Shown piece by piece: positions 1 through 11,503 of a DNA stretch of 64,000 nucleotides. The position numbers were made by a program, and so were the translations under genes. The stretch's first letter is position 1. Each line of letters starts with the position of its first letter. The stretch lies in NCBI GenBank assembly GCA_964304625.1, contig OZ199840.1, positions 9,052,001 through 9,116,000 on the forward strand, read 5' to 3'. Origin of the DNA: Kudoa neothunni. Lineage: Eukaryota > Cnidaria. The notes beneath the pieces are model-generated. The model saw only the letters and a program-made list of their open reading frames with translations, was not told the DNA's origin and searched no databases.

Positions 1-949
1 AATAATATCAGAAACTACTTAAGTTCAGATCAATATCCATGCTACACTTATTTTTAAATCTGTATTTTCAAGAAATTAAATATAAAAATTCTAATTTCTC
101 TACTTAGACGAGTGTATAACATACCTTATCATATTCTTCTATTGGAAAAACTTTCAAACTATGCAGTATAAATCATTACATTACGCTAATATTCGTCTCT
201 TGGTGATATTAACACCTACAAACCTTAATCTTTATCAATAAACACTAAAATGTTCAAATAATCACTTAATCGTAATTTTGTAACCAGAACTAATGATTTC
301 GTTCAAAATATCTCTATAAAGGGTATAAAAATTCTTCTCCACTTTCAAAATAAGATTCGGTTTAAGATTTTCTAATTAAATCATTTCTCGTAATATACAG
401 TAACTATACACGGCATTGTCCTTAGGGTTGTAATGTGATTACACTAATACAAACACTACATTAGTCATGTCTTGTGCAAGCGTATGGATTAATTATTATT
501 TCATATTAATAAATTAATTATATTTCTACAATTATGATGTTGGCTATTTCTTACATAAGGGGACTATAGTCGGAAAATATCGGGTAAATCGTACAAAAAC
601 AACAAAATAAATTTATTTCAATAATTCTTCATTATTTCTTTAACTCCCCAATGGATTTAGGATAAAAATACCCCAATAGTATATTATTACTCTAATTCTC
701 CATATTTTTAAGGTCGTTAATGTTTGAAATCCATCTATTCCTCAAAAATATCATTGTTACTTGTAAATTATATATTTATGCAAATATATAAAAAATAGCG
801 GAGTTAGAGAATTTCCATCCTACGATGTATATTGGCATAAAAAAATACCTCAACTTTTTCTCTGCCAGATTTAAAATAAATAATGTTATAGACTATTTTT
901 ACTAAATTTAGTACTTTCTGGTGGTAAAATTTTAAAATGTTCTTAATTC

Positions 950-1700
950 TTGCCAAATCACGTCATTAAGTTCATTAGACTTGCACACATCGTCTCCCCT
1001 CCAAAAATAGATTATCTGGATAGCAGCTGCAGTGATACTACGGATATTTCTCGTAGTGAATATGATGATAATTCCACAGATTCTGGAGAAGAATCAGATA
1101 TTTTGAAGTGGAACCGTTTGATCAATTTACAATGAGTAAAAAGGGAATTATGGGGAGATATCAAAAACCATCAACTTCTAAAGCATCAAAATGTAATATT
1201 ATGCAGCTGACACCTGGTCTTACTGCCATTGCACATCAAGAGTCAAAACCCAACTCGATTGTTTTTTATATTTTTTACGGAAGAAATCATTTCGACGATA
1301 ATAAAATATACTAATCAGTTTGGTGCTTCGAAATTTGACAATTGACATGACGTTGACGAGATTGAATTTAAAGGTTTTGGGGGATTTTAATTCTTATGGC
1401 CGTTCATAAAGCCTGCGTTGAACCTGTTGGCGAATTTTTTAGTACCTCCGAGGGCATGTGTGTTTATAGGCAACTGTTCAGTTACTATAGATTTCGACAG
1501 ATATCTAAGGCAATTCATTTTAATGATTATAATACATGAGAAGACCGAAAAACGAAAGACAAATTTTGTAAGATTCGTGACATTTTTAGTTAATGGACCA
1601 GACAGTGCATTTTCGTGAATTCGTTCGTCTTTTCATGAACTAAACATCGTGCTTAAATTTTTTCACGAAACAATCGAAATTTAATTCAAAAAAAAATTCA
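950..1700 (+). mobile_element. piggyBac transposase relic A (copy 1)
   Basis: Degenerate plus-strand remnant of a piggyBac-family DDE transposase. An acidic N-terminal stretch (DSSCSDTTD, then SEYDDNSTDSGEESD) is followed, across several frames, by the family landmarks: an EEII..II.YTNQFG segment, EIEFKGFWGILILMA, and AIHFNDYN followed by DK.CKIRDIF. These correspond to the piggyBac TN..., E.kaFlGllilMgi and LHFnDN...DKl.KIRp blocks. Stops (for example near 1353) and frame changes interrupt it, so it cannot be functional. The C-terminal half is not seen. It ends close to the TTAA at 1813 where element B begins. Confidence 0.7.
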
Positions 1701-1812
1701 GTCGCGAATCGGGAACGAAACCATATTCATGGGGTTTGTATGGGGAGGTTTAATTTTTGAGATATATCGAAATTATGACTCTGTAAATTTTATACTAGTA
1801 ATAGATCAATCC

Positions 1813-4148
1813 TTAACCCTCCGAACATGCCAAAATCGACTCTACACCTAGCCGTTTTGGGGTCTAGAAGATCTCACATTTTTCTTTCACAGTTTTAAAG
1901 ATAAAATTATAATATATCGATTTTTGAATTATAAAATAAATCTATCGACTAGATAGGGAGGAAATGAACAAAGACGTTAATGCGAAGATTGCCGATCCAA
2001 CTCGAATAAATAGTTAGCTCCATTTAGATTTTAAGTTTTATTAAAATTAGATAACTACATCCCAAATCGTAAATTTAAATTATTCTGTGCTTATTTTATC
2101 ATTTCAGGTATCTCAGACCTGTTATAATCTTTAAAATGCAGGATACTAATATTACATTTTCCATTATTGTATATTACAAATTATTACATCATTTATAATT
2201 TTTTGATAGAATAAAAAATTAGAAATGTCTTTAAGATATATTTTTTAAGATGTGTGATATATCCATTAATTGAAACATATAACCTCTTATCAATATAAAT
2301 ATAATCTAGCTTCATATTATCGAATCAATTAAAACACTCTGATTTAAGAAGGAACAAGACCAGTGATAAATAAAACAATAACTATTAACAGATGGATAAC
2401 TAATGTTTGTATTTTATTACACAATTACAACAAATAATTTCAGAGTGATTATTGCAATAATATTTTGAACATCAAAAACACATTGATTTAGTTTTTATAT
2501 CCGAATCTCGCATACACAGATTGCGCATTTTTAGCTTTAGAAGTGAAGCTTTCATTATTCGAAATAGGAAGACCATCATTGAGAAAACGTGTCACTAATA
2601 AATCAGTTAACTCTTCTAGATATTTGGCTTTCGAAATGTTAGGCTTATTAAATCTAATTTTTTACAAGTAAAACGAGCTGACCAACTGTAAGTCAATCAT
2701 ATTAAAACAAACTACCGTCGATCATCTTCTGGTATAACGTTTTACACTAGAGATAGATAGATAGAATACGTTCCACCATATCTACACCGCCTTTGGTTTT
2801 GTTATAATCAATTATAACCTGAGGTTTTTTAGTATGATCCGGATGCAACCTCCCATTTTTTGATGAAGAAGCCAACAAAATGATAGCCTTGATATTTTTG
2901 GCACATAGGATAACATCTTTATCTTGTGATAAACAAAAATCGAATTAAAGATTTCCCTAATTTTGTCTGGCTTCATAATCGGCGGAATTCCTCTTTTATT
3001 GAAACGAAGAGTTCCAAGCATTTTAATCCAAGATCAAGAAGTTTGTCAGCCAATTCGATCGACGTAAAGAAATTATCGCATACTATATTTCTACCAGATC
3101 CTTTTAGATATGACGACAACCTTTTCTCCTACAATCTTGTTAACCTCATTAGTAGTTTTTCGCAGATGGAAATATTATGGGTATAATTGATGTGTGGATA
3201 AGTTAATAGAAAAAACTGCAAACCTATATGACATATACTGTTTAAACGAGCACCTACCACGAGATGCTACCAGTTACTCATCAACTGTCAGATTTGGGGG
3301 AATGTCAAATGTCAAATACATTGAAAGAATGCTTTTCAATTTATTAAAGATATCAGTTATTCGACAAAATCTATTATTTTCACGTCATACGGTCTTAGTC
3401 TCAAAATCAGAAAGGTGAATGATTCTACTGATTTGTGTAGATCTTTCCAAAGACATTATTTTTATAAAAATTGTGGAACTTTATTCAAGTTCCGCAATTG
3501 TTTGAGGAATCCCATCATGGATTTAAAAATAAACATATATACAAGAATCCCCATGTACGCTTCCATTTCAACTATGATTAGTTCGTTCCATTTATGGCTG
3601 TAATGGAACGACCCAAATTTATTTGTATTAGCAATAATGATTTTATACAATTCGTCATCAAAAAATAACAAAAAACAATCTATTAAGCAACAGATTTCTG
3701 ATAAAAAGAATGCGATAATACATGAGGATCTATTTAAAATAGGTACTTTTGGTGTTTTGATATTTGAGGGAATATCGGGAGACCATATAACATTGTTTTT
3801 ATCCTTGTACATGACAATTGACTCAAACTCATCAGAGCTTTCACAACTAATAGAAGGAAAATTATCTTATACATTATTGTCTATTTAAGTGCAATTTGAT
3901 TCTTCACTTGATGGAAATTCAGTAAACAAATTATCCATTTTGTATATCGGCTGGAATCGTAGACTGTCGGAATTGATCGACGGTCATAAAATCGTGTTTT
4001 TATCAATATCTATTTGACCAAACTCTTTAATAATGCAGTATTTAATTCTATATGATTTTATACGTGTTTTAATGAAATAAAAACCTAGGGTCTGTCTGGA
4101 CCCCAAAACAACTAGATGTATAAAAAATATTTTTCGAGTTCTTTTTAA
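1813..4148 (-). mobile_element. piggyBac-like DNA transposon B (copy 1), degenerate
   Basis: About 2.3 kb, bounded by TTAA at 1813-1816 and 4145-4148, the piggyBac target site. Subterminal inverted repeats match in both ends: CTAGCCGTTTTGGGGTC near 1848 and, on the minus strand, CTAGTTGTTTTGGGGTC near 4115, at similar distance from each TTAA. The minus strand encodes a transposase: acidic N-terminus starting about 3937 (MDNLFTEFPSSEESN), a block with LFFDDELYKIIIANTNKFG and ELIIVEMEAYMGILV (3462-3812), and GRNIVCDNFFTS followed by LGTLRFNKRGIP (about 2950-3110). In-frame stops occur after the acidic start and the blocks lie in different frames, so it is an inactive relic of a near full-length element. 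Confidence 0.8.
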
Positions 4149-4636
4149 ATTAGTTTTAAATTATCAAGCCCTTTTTTTGTTCTTCGTAGCATATTTGAAG
4201 AATAGCGCCAGATTCCACTAAATAAAACTTATTGAACAATTAGTAAATTGCCTCAAAATTTGGGTTAAGAAATCAATAACAAATATTTTATGCCATTTAC
4301 ATTAAAACCCCGTATTCTTATTAATTTTTCTCTATTCGAATTATATATTATATTAAAATCGATCTAATTGATTCTAAAACATAAATTTACTATCACAATT
4401 TCTAAAAATTGTGAACGTGATTCAAATTGTAATGCGTGATGCCGACAGATGTAAACGACAAAATAGTGTGATCTCCTAATAATAGAAATTTCTAGCGCTT
4501 GTTACTATATAACTATTGTCACCGTTTGATTTGAACTTAATTATTACGAGTTTATGTTTTAAAAAATGTTTGAATTATGTTTCTATTTTATTAAAAGCCT
4601 AGAAAAAAATTGTTTACCGTGAGTAAATTTTAATAT

Positions 4637-4825
4637 TTATGTAAATTTTAACTTGCGACGAAATATATTCTGGTTGATGGGTTGACTATTGCCAACCATA
4701 GATTTATATCTAAACAATCTATTGCATTTCGTGCAAATAATAATGTCAAGACGGGAGATTTCGTCTCCATCTTTGGTAAATATGGATGGAAAATTGTCTA
4801 ATTTTTTGGTCTTAATGCTGAACAT
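4637..4825 (-). pseudogene. BED-type zinc-finger fragment, hAT-like (copy 1)
   Basis: A 62-codon minus-strand frame contains IICTKCNRLFRYKSMVGNSQ, which resembles the BED finger of hAT transposases and ZBED proteins (C..C..lf.yks..GtS). The two histidines expected downstream are not visible (the region reads PINQNIFRRK), so the finger appears decayed or truncated. No dimerisation domain is seen nearby. It could instead be a chance zinc-ribbon-like frame. Confidence 0.35.
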
Positions 4826-6293
4826 CTTCAGTGAGTAGAGAGCACCATTATCTAAACTTTTTTCACATCGTCAATATTCCAGGAAAACATCTCGAATAGA
4901 GGTTTAACATGCGAGTGTCGAGACTATTGAATATTCGAAATTTCACTACTGAGAGAGTAATTCAAATTTCGTGGGATTAGCTAAAACAGCGTGCCTTTAC
5001 ATCTACTATATAAGCATACTAGTGTCATTAACGCAACTTAGTACGATATCGAAAATACTTAACATTGAAAAATCTCTTATGATAACTCAAAAAATACGCT
5101 AATCCACTCAAGTAATCTGTATAAGTTAATTACGTATTTTTTACATACGTAATAAAAAATAGAAACCTTAAAATATTATAGTTAGGTGTGAAAATATTAG
5201 ATCCGATTAAATATAAATTTGTATAAGCCATGCTTATAAACAAACATACAGGTAAACATATATAGTTAACAACGTATTGTCGTAGTTGAACACCATTTTT
5301 ATTGTATTATATTTCTTGAATTGAGCTTTTTAAAAAATAAGTATAGAAAAATTAATTGATAATAAACTTTATTTCCACATTTTTAATGTAGTGAAATTAA
5401 ATAGCTAATCACTGAATTATTATAAAAATTTAATAAAAAAAATTTAATGATAAAATGACTCTAACTCCTTTTATTGCAAATAAATTGTCACCTAAAAAAT
5501 ATATAAACTAAAAAATATATTAATTAATCGAACTAATTTTTTAAAAAATTTATAGTAGATACATAAGATAATTTACTATTATTAAAAATGTTTTTACAAC
5601 ACAATTAATTTGAAAGTGCCTATGTTGTTGTATTTGGGATTTAGTGGCAAAATTATGAGTTACAACCATTAGCTGAATTCTTGCTTTAGAAATTCATCTA
5701 TTTAATTATGAATGATCGCTTAAGAATAGGTAGAAAATGACGCTGAAAATGTTGTTTTTAGATTCTTAATCCTATCTTATTACTTGTTCTAGAACTCAAT
5801 TATTTCGATTTTAATAAACATCTACTAACGTAAATTCTCTAATTCAAAGGGTTATCACATATTTTTGAGAAATTAATTACTATACTTCTTATCACGTGAT
5901 TAAAATTATTCTCCAACAATATCCCCAGTAAATTCAGCACGACAATAATACGTCATATAATAATTCCATAATATTTCTGAATCATTTCCAATTTTTAATA
6001 CTTATTAATCACAAAAGTGATATTATCGGCGGATTCAATGTGTTCCACTTTGATATTATTATAAGCTTAATATAATTATTAAAAATATTAAACCACATCA
6101 AACAGCCATTTTATATATTTTAGAAAACAAAAAATATGACAACAAATAAATATAAGGGTTTCAAAATTAGAAAAGATAAATTAAAACAAACTCAGAAAAA
6201 TTAACTCTCGAAGACATTTTAAAATATATTAAGATATTTATTAAATGCGCCAAAAGAATAAAGTATAGCTATGTGTAAGAAAAGAATGATTGA

Positions 6294-9171
6294 TCAATAA
6301 GAGTCCATGCAACGCCTAATTTTTTCTCCAATATTGAGTACCATATCCTATTTTCCATGGAAATAAAGAAAATTAAATAACAATAAACAGAGAAATATCA
6401 ATTCAATACCTCGGTGCCAGCTCTAACACGAACAATTCCACCAATCGAAGGTGAACCTTTTGTGTCGGATAATTCCATGCTGATGTTCACGAGGGCTTCT
6501 TCATTGAAAGAGCTAATAATCCCCGAATTACACACAAGAAACTTGCAGTCACCATCCATAGCCTATGCAGTATAATAATTTTATTAAATAAAAATCGAAG
6601 GGTAGAACGAAAATAATTTTGAAAAAATTACTTTTTTTGGTGTTAAATTGATCATTTTGGTGGATTTGAGTATGCTATCCATGAATTGTAACATATCGGA
6701 GCATTCGGTTTTGATATGGATCTAACGTAAATAGAAAATACGTACTATTTACAATGTAACAAATAAAATTAGATAATACAGTATTTTCCCAATCTAAATC
6801 TTTCCATTTGGTTAAAAATTCGCTTTGAGAACATTGGAAAGGCTTGGTGTAATCGGTGACATCAAGATAGATGGGATTCAATACAATACAGTTTCTGTCA
6901 CTTTGACTACTGGAAATATCATAAACTAAAATTGAGAAAAATGTTGTGTAAATACATTAAAAGCGTTATAAATAATTTTGAATTTACAGAGATTTCCGTA
7001 GAGAGTACCATTTTCAAGAGACATAACTTTTATAGGTAACTGAAAATGGTTCAAAGATTAGAAGTTACTAGTGTAAGTAGAATCTATTACTTTGGTTGCA
7101 GAAAAAGCAAATGGGCCCAACATCATGGGATTCGACTTGGCAAATGTGGAATTTTTGCCTACATCCAAAAAAATCAATAATCATCACCAAAATACAGTAA
7201 TTTCATCACTAACCATGTGAAACAACCTCAACAACCACATTTTGCAGTGTGTCGTTGGTTCGATTAACAATTAAAATATCCAGAGTGACTTCGAATGATT
7301 TGATAATAGTGATAGTTTCAACATAGATCGAATCGGAGAGACCAGTCAATTGTATAACCTAATAGATTGGAATTAGAATTCGACTAGAGTTAGAGTTAGT
7401 TAGAATTAATGACAGCAAAATTGTGATTGAAATTTTCCCAATTAATACTTACATTATTGAGTGAGTAAGTGGATTGGTGTTGGTTGTTCACCAAGTCAAC
7501 ACTGCTGGTATCAAAGTTGAATTCAACTCCGCTGGTCGTGGTGGGTGAATAAAACTGTTGTTGATTGTCTTCATCGTCCGCTACTGCAACAGAGAATTGT
7601 CGAGAAATCCACCTGATCGTTCACCTTGACACAGGCGTTATGTGATTGGCTGTACCATTGTCGGCCCAATTCCATTGCTCATCGTTAGGAGAGTTAAGCA
7701 AATTACTGTTTTGGTTAATCTAAGATCAAATAATGATAACTAAAACAAATCCAATCAATTCACAATCATACAATAGTTTCCAAGTTGACAACATTTTGAT
7801 TTTCCTCAAAAAATTTGCTATAGAGTGTGAGTTTTTGTTGGAATTCCTCGCCATTTTCAGCCAGCAAACTGTCATTTAAGCTACTAATGAGATGGAGATT
7901 TGCATGGATTTTTTCGCGCCAATAACCCTTATTTCCTAAAGAATGTTTTTTCAGAGATCACAAATTTTTCCGTACTAAAATATGACCATATAATATAATC
8001 AATTACGTTTTTTTGTTGTTTAGCATTTTCCAACAATGTAGTGATAATAAAATTGCCATAGCAAGAATTTCTAAGTCACAAAATTTCTTGTTATTAATTT
8101 AAATACAACCACCAAGTTACATTAATATCTGTGGTGTTTTGAACGTCAATTGCAACAAGCAAGACTGAATGAACCATTAAAAATGACACAAGAGGGTGAA
8201 AGAGTCCATAACAATATCTTTAATGTCGACAAACTTGAAAAGACTATTTTTGGTAGACGATAAAGTGTGAGTGGTTGATTGGGGTGGTGAGTGAGTTTTG
8301 AAACGCGTACGTGCCATCAGGAAGAATTAAATTGGATTTTTGAGTAGTTTTTGGTGAGTGGCTACTATCCACATCAGCGAGTGTCTTATCGTTCGATTCT
8401 GTCAAAATGTAATAAAGTTTTGAAAGTAATTTTTTGACAATGGCAGCATTTTTGCAATGGAAAATAAAATTATAAAAAATCTCCTGAACAATCCTATTAA
8501 TACAGTAGAAATTAAGGAGAATGATAAAAATTAACGTCCCATACATCAAACTGGGCACAACCCAACAATATCAATCAACTGCTCCAATACAAGTTCATAT
8601 CCACTTGAATTGTTGATGATGTGGAGTTTGATCAAATTTAAAACATTCGTGGCATTGGCTTGATGACTGGAATACACGGTCTCAATCAAAATGGGAATAA
8701 TTTGAGGAGATATGTCCGCACATTTCTCCGAAAAATGATACAAAGTATCAATCAACAGCTAGATGACGATAAAACAGTATTAAATAAACAGGTGTAACGT
8801 ATAACTTAACGAATGATTACATTCATATATTTGACTGTGTGAATTTCGGAAGGCGTTAATTTGCCCATGCCCACACTGCGTCGATTGGCATTAGTTTTCG
8901 AATGTAACTTAACAATCTCGCGAGTAATAATCTCAGTGGCTCTGCTGTAGGATGCGGTATCGATAATGAGAAATTGCACTCCCGAAAGAATACACTGAGC
9001 CACACTCAAGTCAACAACAGCATCCTCACCAGATTGTGTCAACAATGACAGGATATCCATCGAAAAGGTCGATATCATGGTTTTCAATTCGTTCGATTGG
9101 CATTGCTTTATTAGGCTTTTAATTTTGTTTAGTAACACCAACCGAATATTATTATCGGTTTCTTGAAACAT
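6294..9171 (-). CDS. COPB1: Coatomer subunit beta, 3' half (copy 1, frame-broken)
   Basis: Minus-strand exons matching the middle and C-terminal part of beta-COP, the large scaffold subunit of the COPI vesicle coat acting between Golgi and ER. The HEAT-repeat segment begins ETDNNIRLVLLNKIKSL at 9165; the appendage contains VTDYTKPFQCSQSEF...WKDLDWEN (about 6760-6880); the end is IVRVRAGTE then DMVLNIGEKIRRCMDSY and a TGA at 6294. The 5' exons are absent because the sequence stops at the gap inside a large intron. Compared with the copy at 29274-36059, several exons are shifted by 1-nt indels (for example near 7578, 7635, 8196, 8265, 8516, 8560). I regard these as sequence errors in a duplicate contig end, not evolution of a second gene. 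Confidence 0.9.
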
Positions 9172-9402
9172 CAGTTGTACGTAACATTCTACTACTCGCT
9201 AAAATAACGATATATTATATCATTATTTTATTTAAATGTCAAAAAATATATTGTTCTTTTATTAATTGTCGCAGCTGTTAAAATTGATATTATCCGTCTG
9301 AAGACATTAGGAAATTTCATCATAAATCAGTGTTTTCCTATTCGAATCCGACGCACACCTTCATTCGAAGAGAAACCAAAATACACACTCTCTTTTAACA
9401 CG

Positions 9403-9409
<7 letters not shown>

Positions 9410-9437
<28 letters not shown>
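9410..9437. repeat. (TA)n microsatellite (copy 1)
   Basis: An uninterrupted alternating TA run in the COPB1 intron. It is present at the same place in the second copy. Confidence 0.95.
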
Positions 9438-9440
<3 letters not shown>

Positions 9441-10507
9441 AACGTGTATCTCATTCAAGGAATCTTGATAGTAATTATTCTTACATGCATATAGAACTAG
9501 TTTTAAGAATTAAGAAAAGATAATTTCGCATTACGTTTCAGTGTTATTTTACTATTTTTAAAATCATTAAAAATATTAGCGAACCTTTTAATAAGTAAAA
9601 TAACCAAGGTACACAAGACCGGTCCATTACTGTCTATTCGCTTGCTCGATACGTTATTATAAATATTTTAATCTACATTGACTTTCATACGTAAAAACTG
9701 TTACAACTACTTAAATAATATAATTATTTTATAAGATTAAAGCTCTTAATGACCTAATTATTAGTTTCTATCCTAAAACTTCAACTTTAATATTCCAATA
9801 AATACTGAGTTTTCCTTGGGCTCAAAATAATTTAGTATGATATAAAAATTGCGTTGAAAAACGTTATACCCCATGTTATAGTAGTTTGAAATTTTATATT
9901 CACGATTACTTTTGCACCAAAATACAGTCCATTCACATTACGTGTTACGTAAGTTAATAAGAGTTAATTATTCAAATATTCGGTCTAATCGATATTTTTA
10001 AAAATACTCAATTAATCTGTTAACAGTTAATAAATAAATAAATTAATTATATCGATAATATCAAATAATACGTTCATTATTAAAAACAAAAAGCATCTCA
10101 ACACTTCAGATTTAATCATATTAAGTTAATTCAATTTGAATCTTATTAAAAACTTATATAAAAATCGGAAAATTGTGTTAAAATAACCAATCTATAATTT
10201 TCCATTCACAGATTTTTAAAACCTGATTAATATCCTTCACAAAATCATAAGAAAGGAATAATAATTAATATTTTTATTATATAAATTTCTTATAATTTTT
10301 AAACCAATAATAATATTTATAATTAAAATATTTATTCTTATCACAGAATTTTTTAAAAGAACAGAAAATTCTACGTTATGTTACATAATGGTTTAATTTG
10401 GTAAATAAATTTTGATCATTAATTAGATTGCTCATAAAATTAAAGTCATTTTCACTTAATACCACTATTTATATTTTTATGGAAAGTGCATGCCTATTTA
10501 AGTGTAT

Positions 10508-11002
10508 TTAACCTTCGGAATGCTTTTGGGGTCTATTAGACTCCAAGCCATATTAAAGATTAGTTTTTGCACCCTTCCAATTTTCTAAATATTCCAAATA
10601 AATGTTCTAAAACTTGGTCTATTCTTATAAAATTTCTTACACTGTATGTATATCGAATAAGTGTTGAATTATCATTAATGAATGAAAAACAAAATAAAAA
10701 TTATACACTTGGTGCTTTTAGGGTTGAATAGACCCTAAATTTTATTTTATCGTTTTATGTATAAAATTATAATAAAATGTATCGACGAAATTAAGATTAA
10801 AATGAGGTTAGTTTATATTATTATACACGAACCGTGCTTATTACATATATTATTCTTAATATAGGCCTTTAACGAAATATATTCCATTGAATATAATTCC
10901 AACTTCAGTGAAATCATTGATTCCTCTGATTTTATTGATTCTGCCACTGATTTATCTGAATATGATGACAAAAATCTCGGATTTGGGTTGGAGAAGCTTT
11001 AA
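10508..11002 (+). mobile_element. piggyBac-like 5' end relic C (copy 1)
   Basis: A TTAA at 10508-10511 is followed by CCTTCGGAATGCTTTTGGGG and then TCTATTAGACTCC. The GGGGTC-N4-GACTCC hairpin is typical of piggyBac-family termini. A second similar block (TGCTTTTAGGG...AATAGACCCT) lies near 10715. Downstream a frame reads NFSEIIDSSDFIDSATD then LSEYDDKN (about 10900-11000), resembling the acidic N-terminus of relic A. No transposase core follows, so this is a 5' end fragment inside the COPB1 intron. Confidence 0.55.
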
Positions 11003-11208
11003 AAACCTCCAAAATACGAGAAGAAATCTTTTTAAATAAGCCTATGATCTTACGAATGTTTCAGCTCTAATTATATTTCATATTTCATATAACGGATTTT
11101 TTGGCATTTTTTACAGAAATGTTGCCTGCAATGCCAATACGTTTGAGTTTTATTATTATAATCTTATAATCATTGCTGCAAAGAGTTTTCAGTGATTGAA
11201 AATGGTTA

Positions 11209-11408
11209 NNNNNNNNNNNNNNNNNNNNNNNNNNNNNNNNNNNNNNNNNNNNNNNNNNNNNNNNNNNNNNNNNNNNNNNNNNNNNNNNNNNNNNNNNNNN
11301 NNNNNNNNNNNNNNNNNNNNNNNNNNNNNNNNNNNNNNNNNNNNNNNNNNNNNNNNNNNNNNNNNNNNNNNNNNNNNNNNNNNNNNNNNNNNNNNNNNNN
11401 NNNNNNNN
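11209..11408. other. Assembly gap of exactly 200 N
   Basis: A run of 200 N. The round length suggests a fixed-size scaffolding placeholder and not a measured gap. It separates the duplicated contig end on its left from the truncated surface-protein gene on its right, so order and distance across it are unproven. Confidence 0.99.
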
Positions 11409-11503
11409 AAATAGTTATTATTAATAAAGATTATTCCAAGCCAAAGAAAGCCAAATTTAAGTGTATTTATTTTTATTTTGTAACATTCTCTTTATTTCCA
11501 TAG

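Larger units (their letters stand above)
1..11208. repeat. Copy 1 of an 11.2-kb duplicated segment, ending at the assembly gap
   Basis: Base 1 of the window aligns with base 22981, and identity continues to the last base before the N run, which aligns with 34190. By eye I find one substitution in the first ~7.5 kb (near 5031) and about fifteen further differences after ~7570, nearly all single-base insertions or deletions. The match is already present at window base 1, so the duplication probably continues to the left. The same piggyBac relics, BED-finger remnant and COPB1 exons occur in both copies. The lower-quality copy abutting a gap suggests an unmerged contig end or alternative haplotype more than a real tandem duplication. 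Confidence 0.95.

Noticed and set aside
3194-3888. Plus-strand frames across piggyBac element B
   Set aside because: Shadows of the minus-strand transposase, which carries the family motifs.
4637-4825. CTKCNRLF frame as part of a cereblon-like or zinc-ribbon host gene
   Set aside because: No neighbouring exons with supporting motifs; a BED-like remnant is the better but still weak reading.
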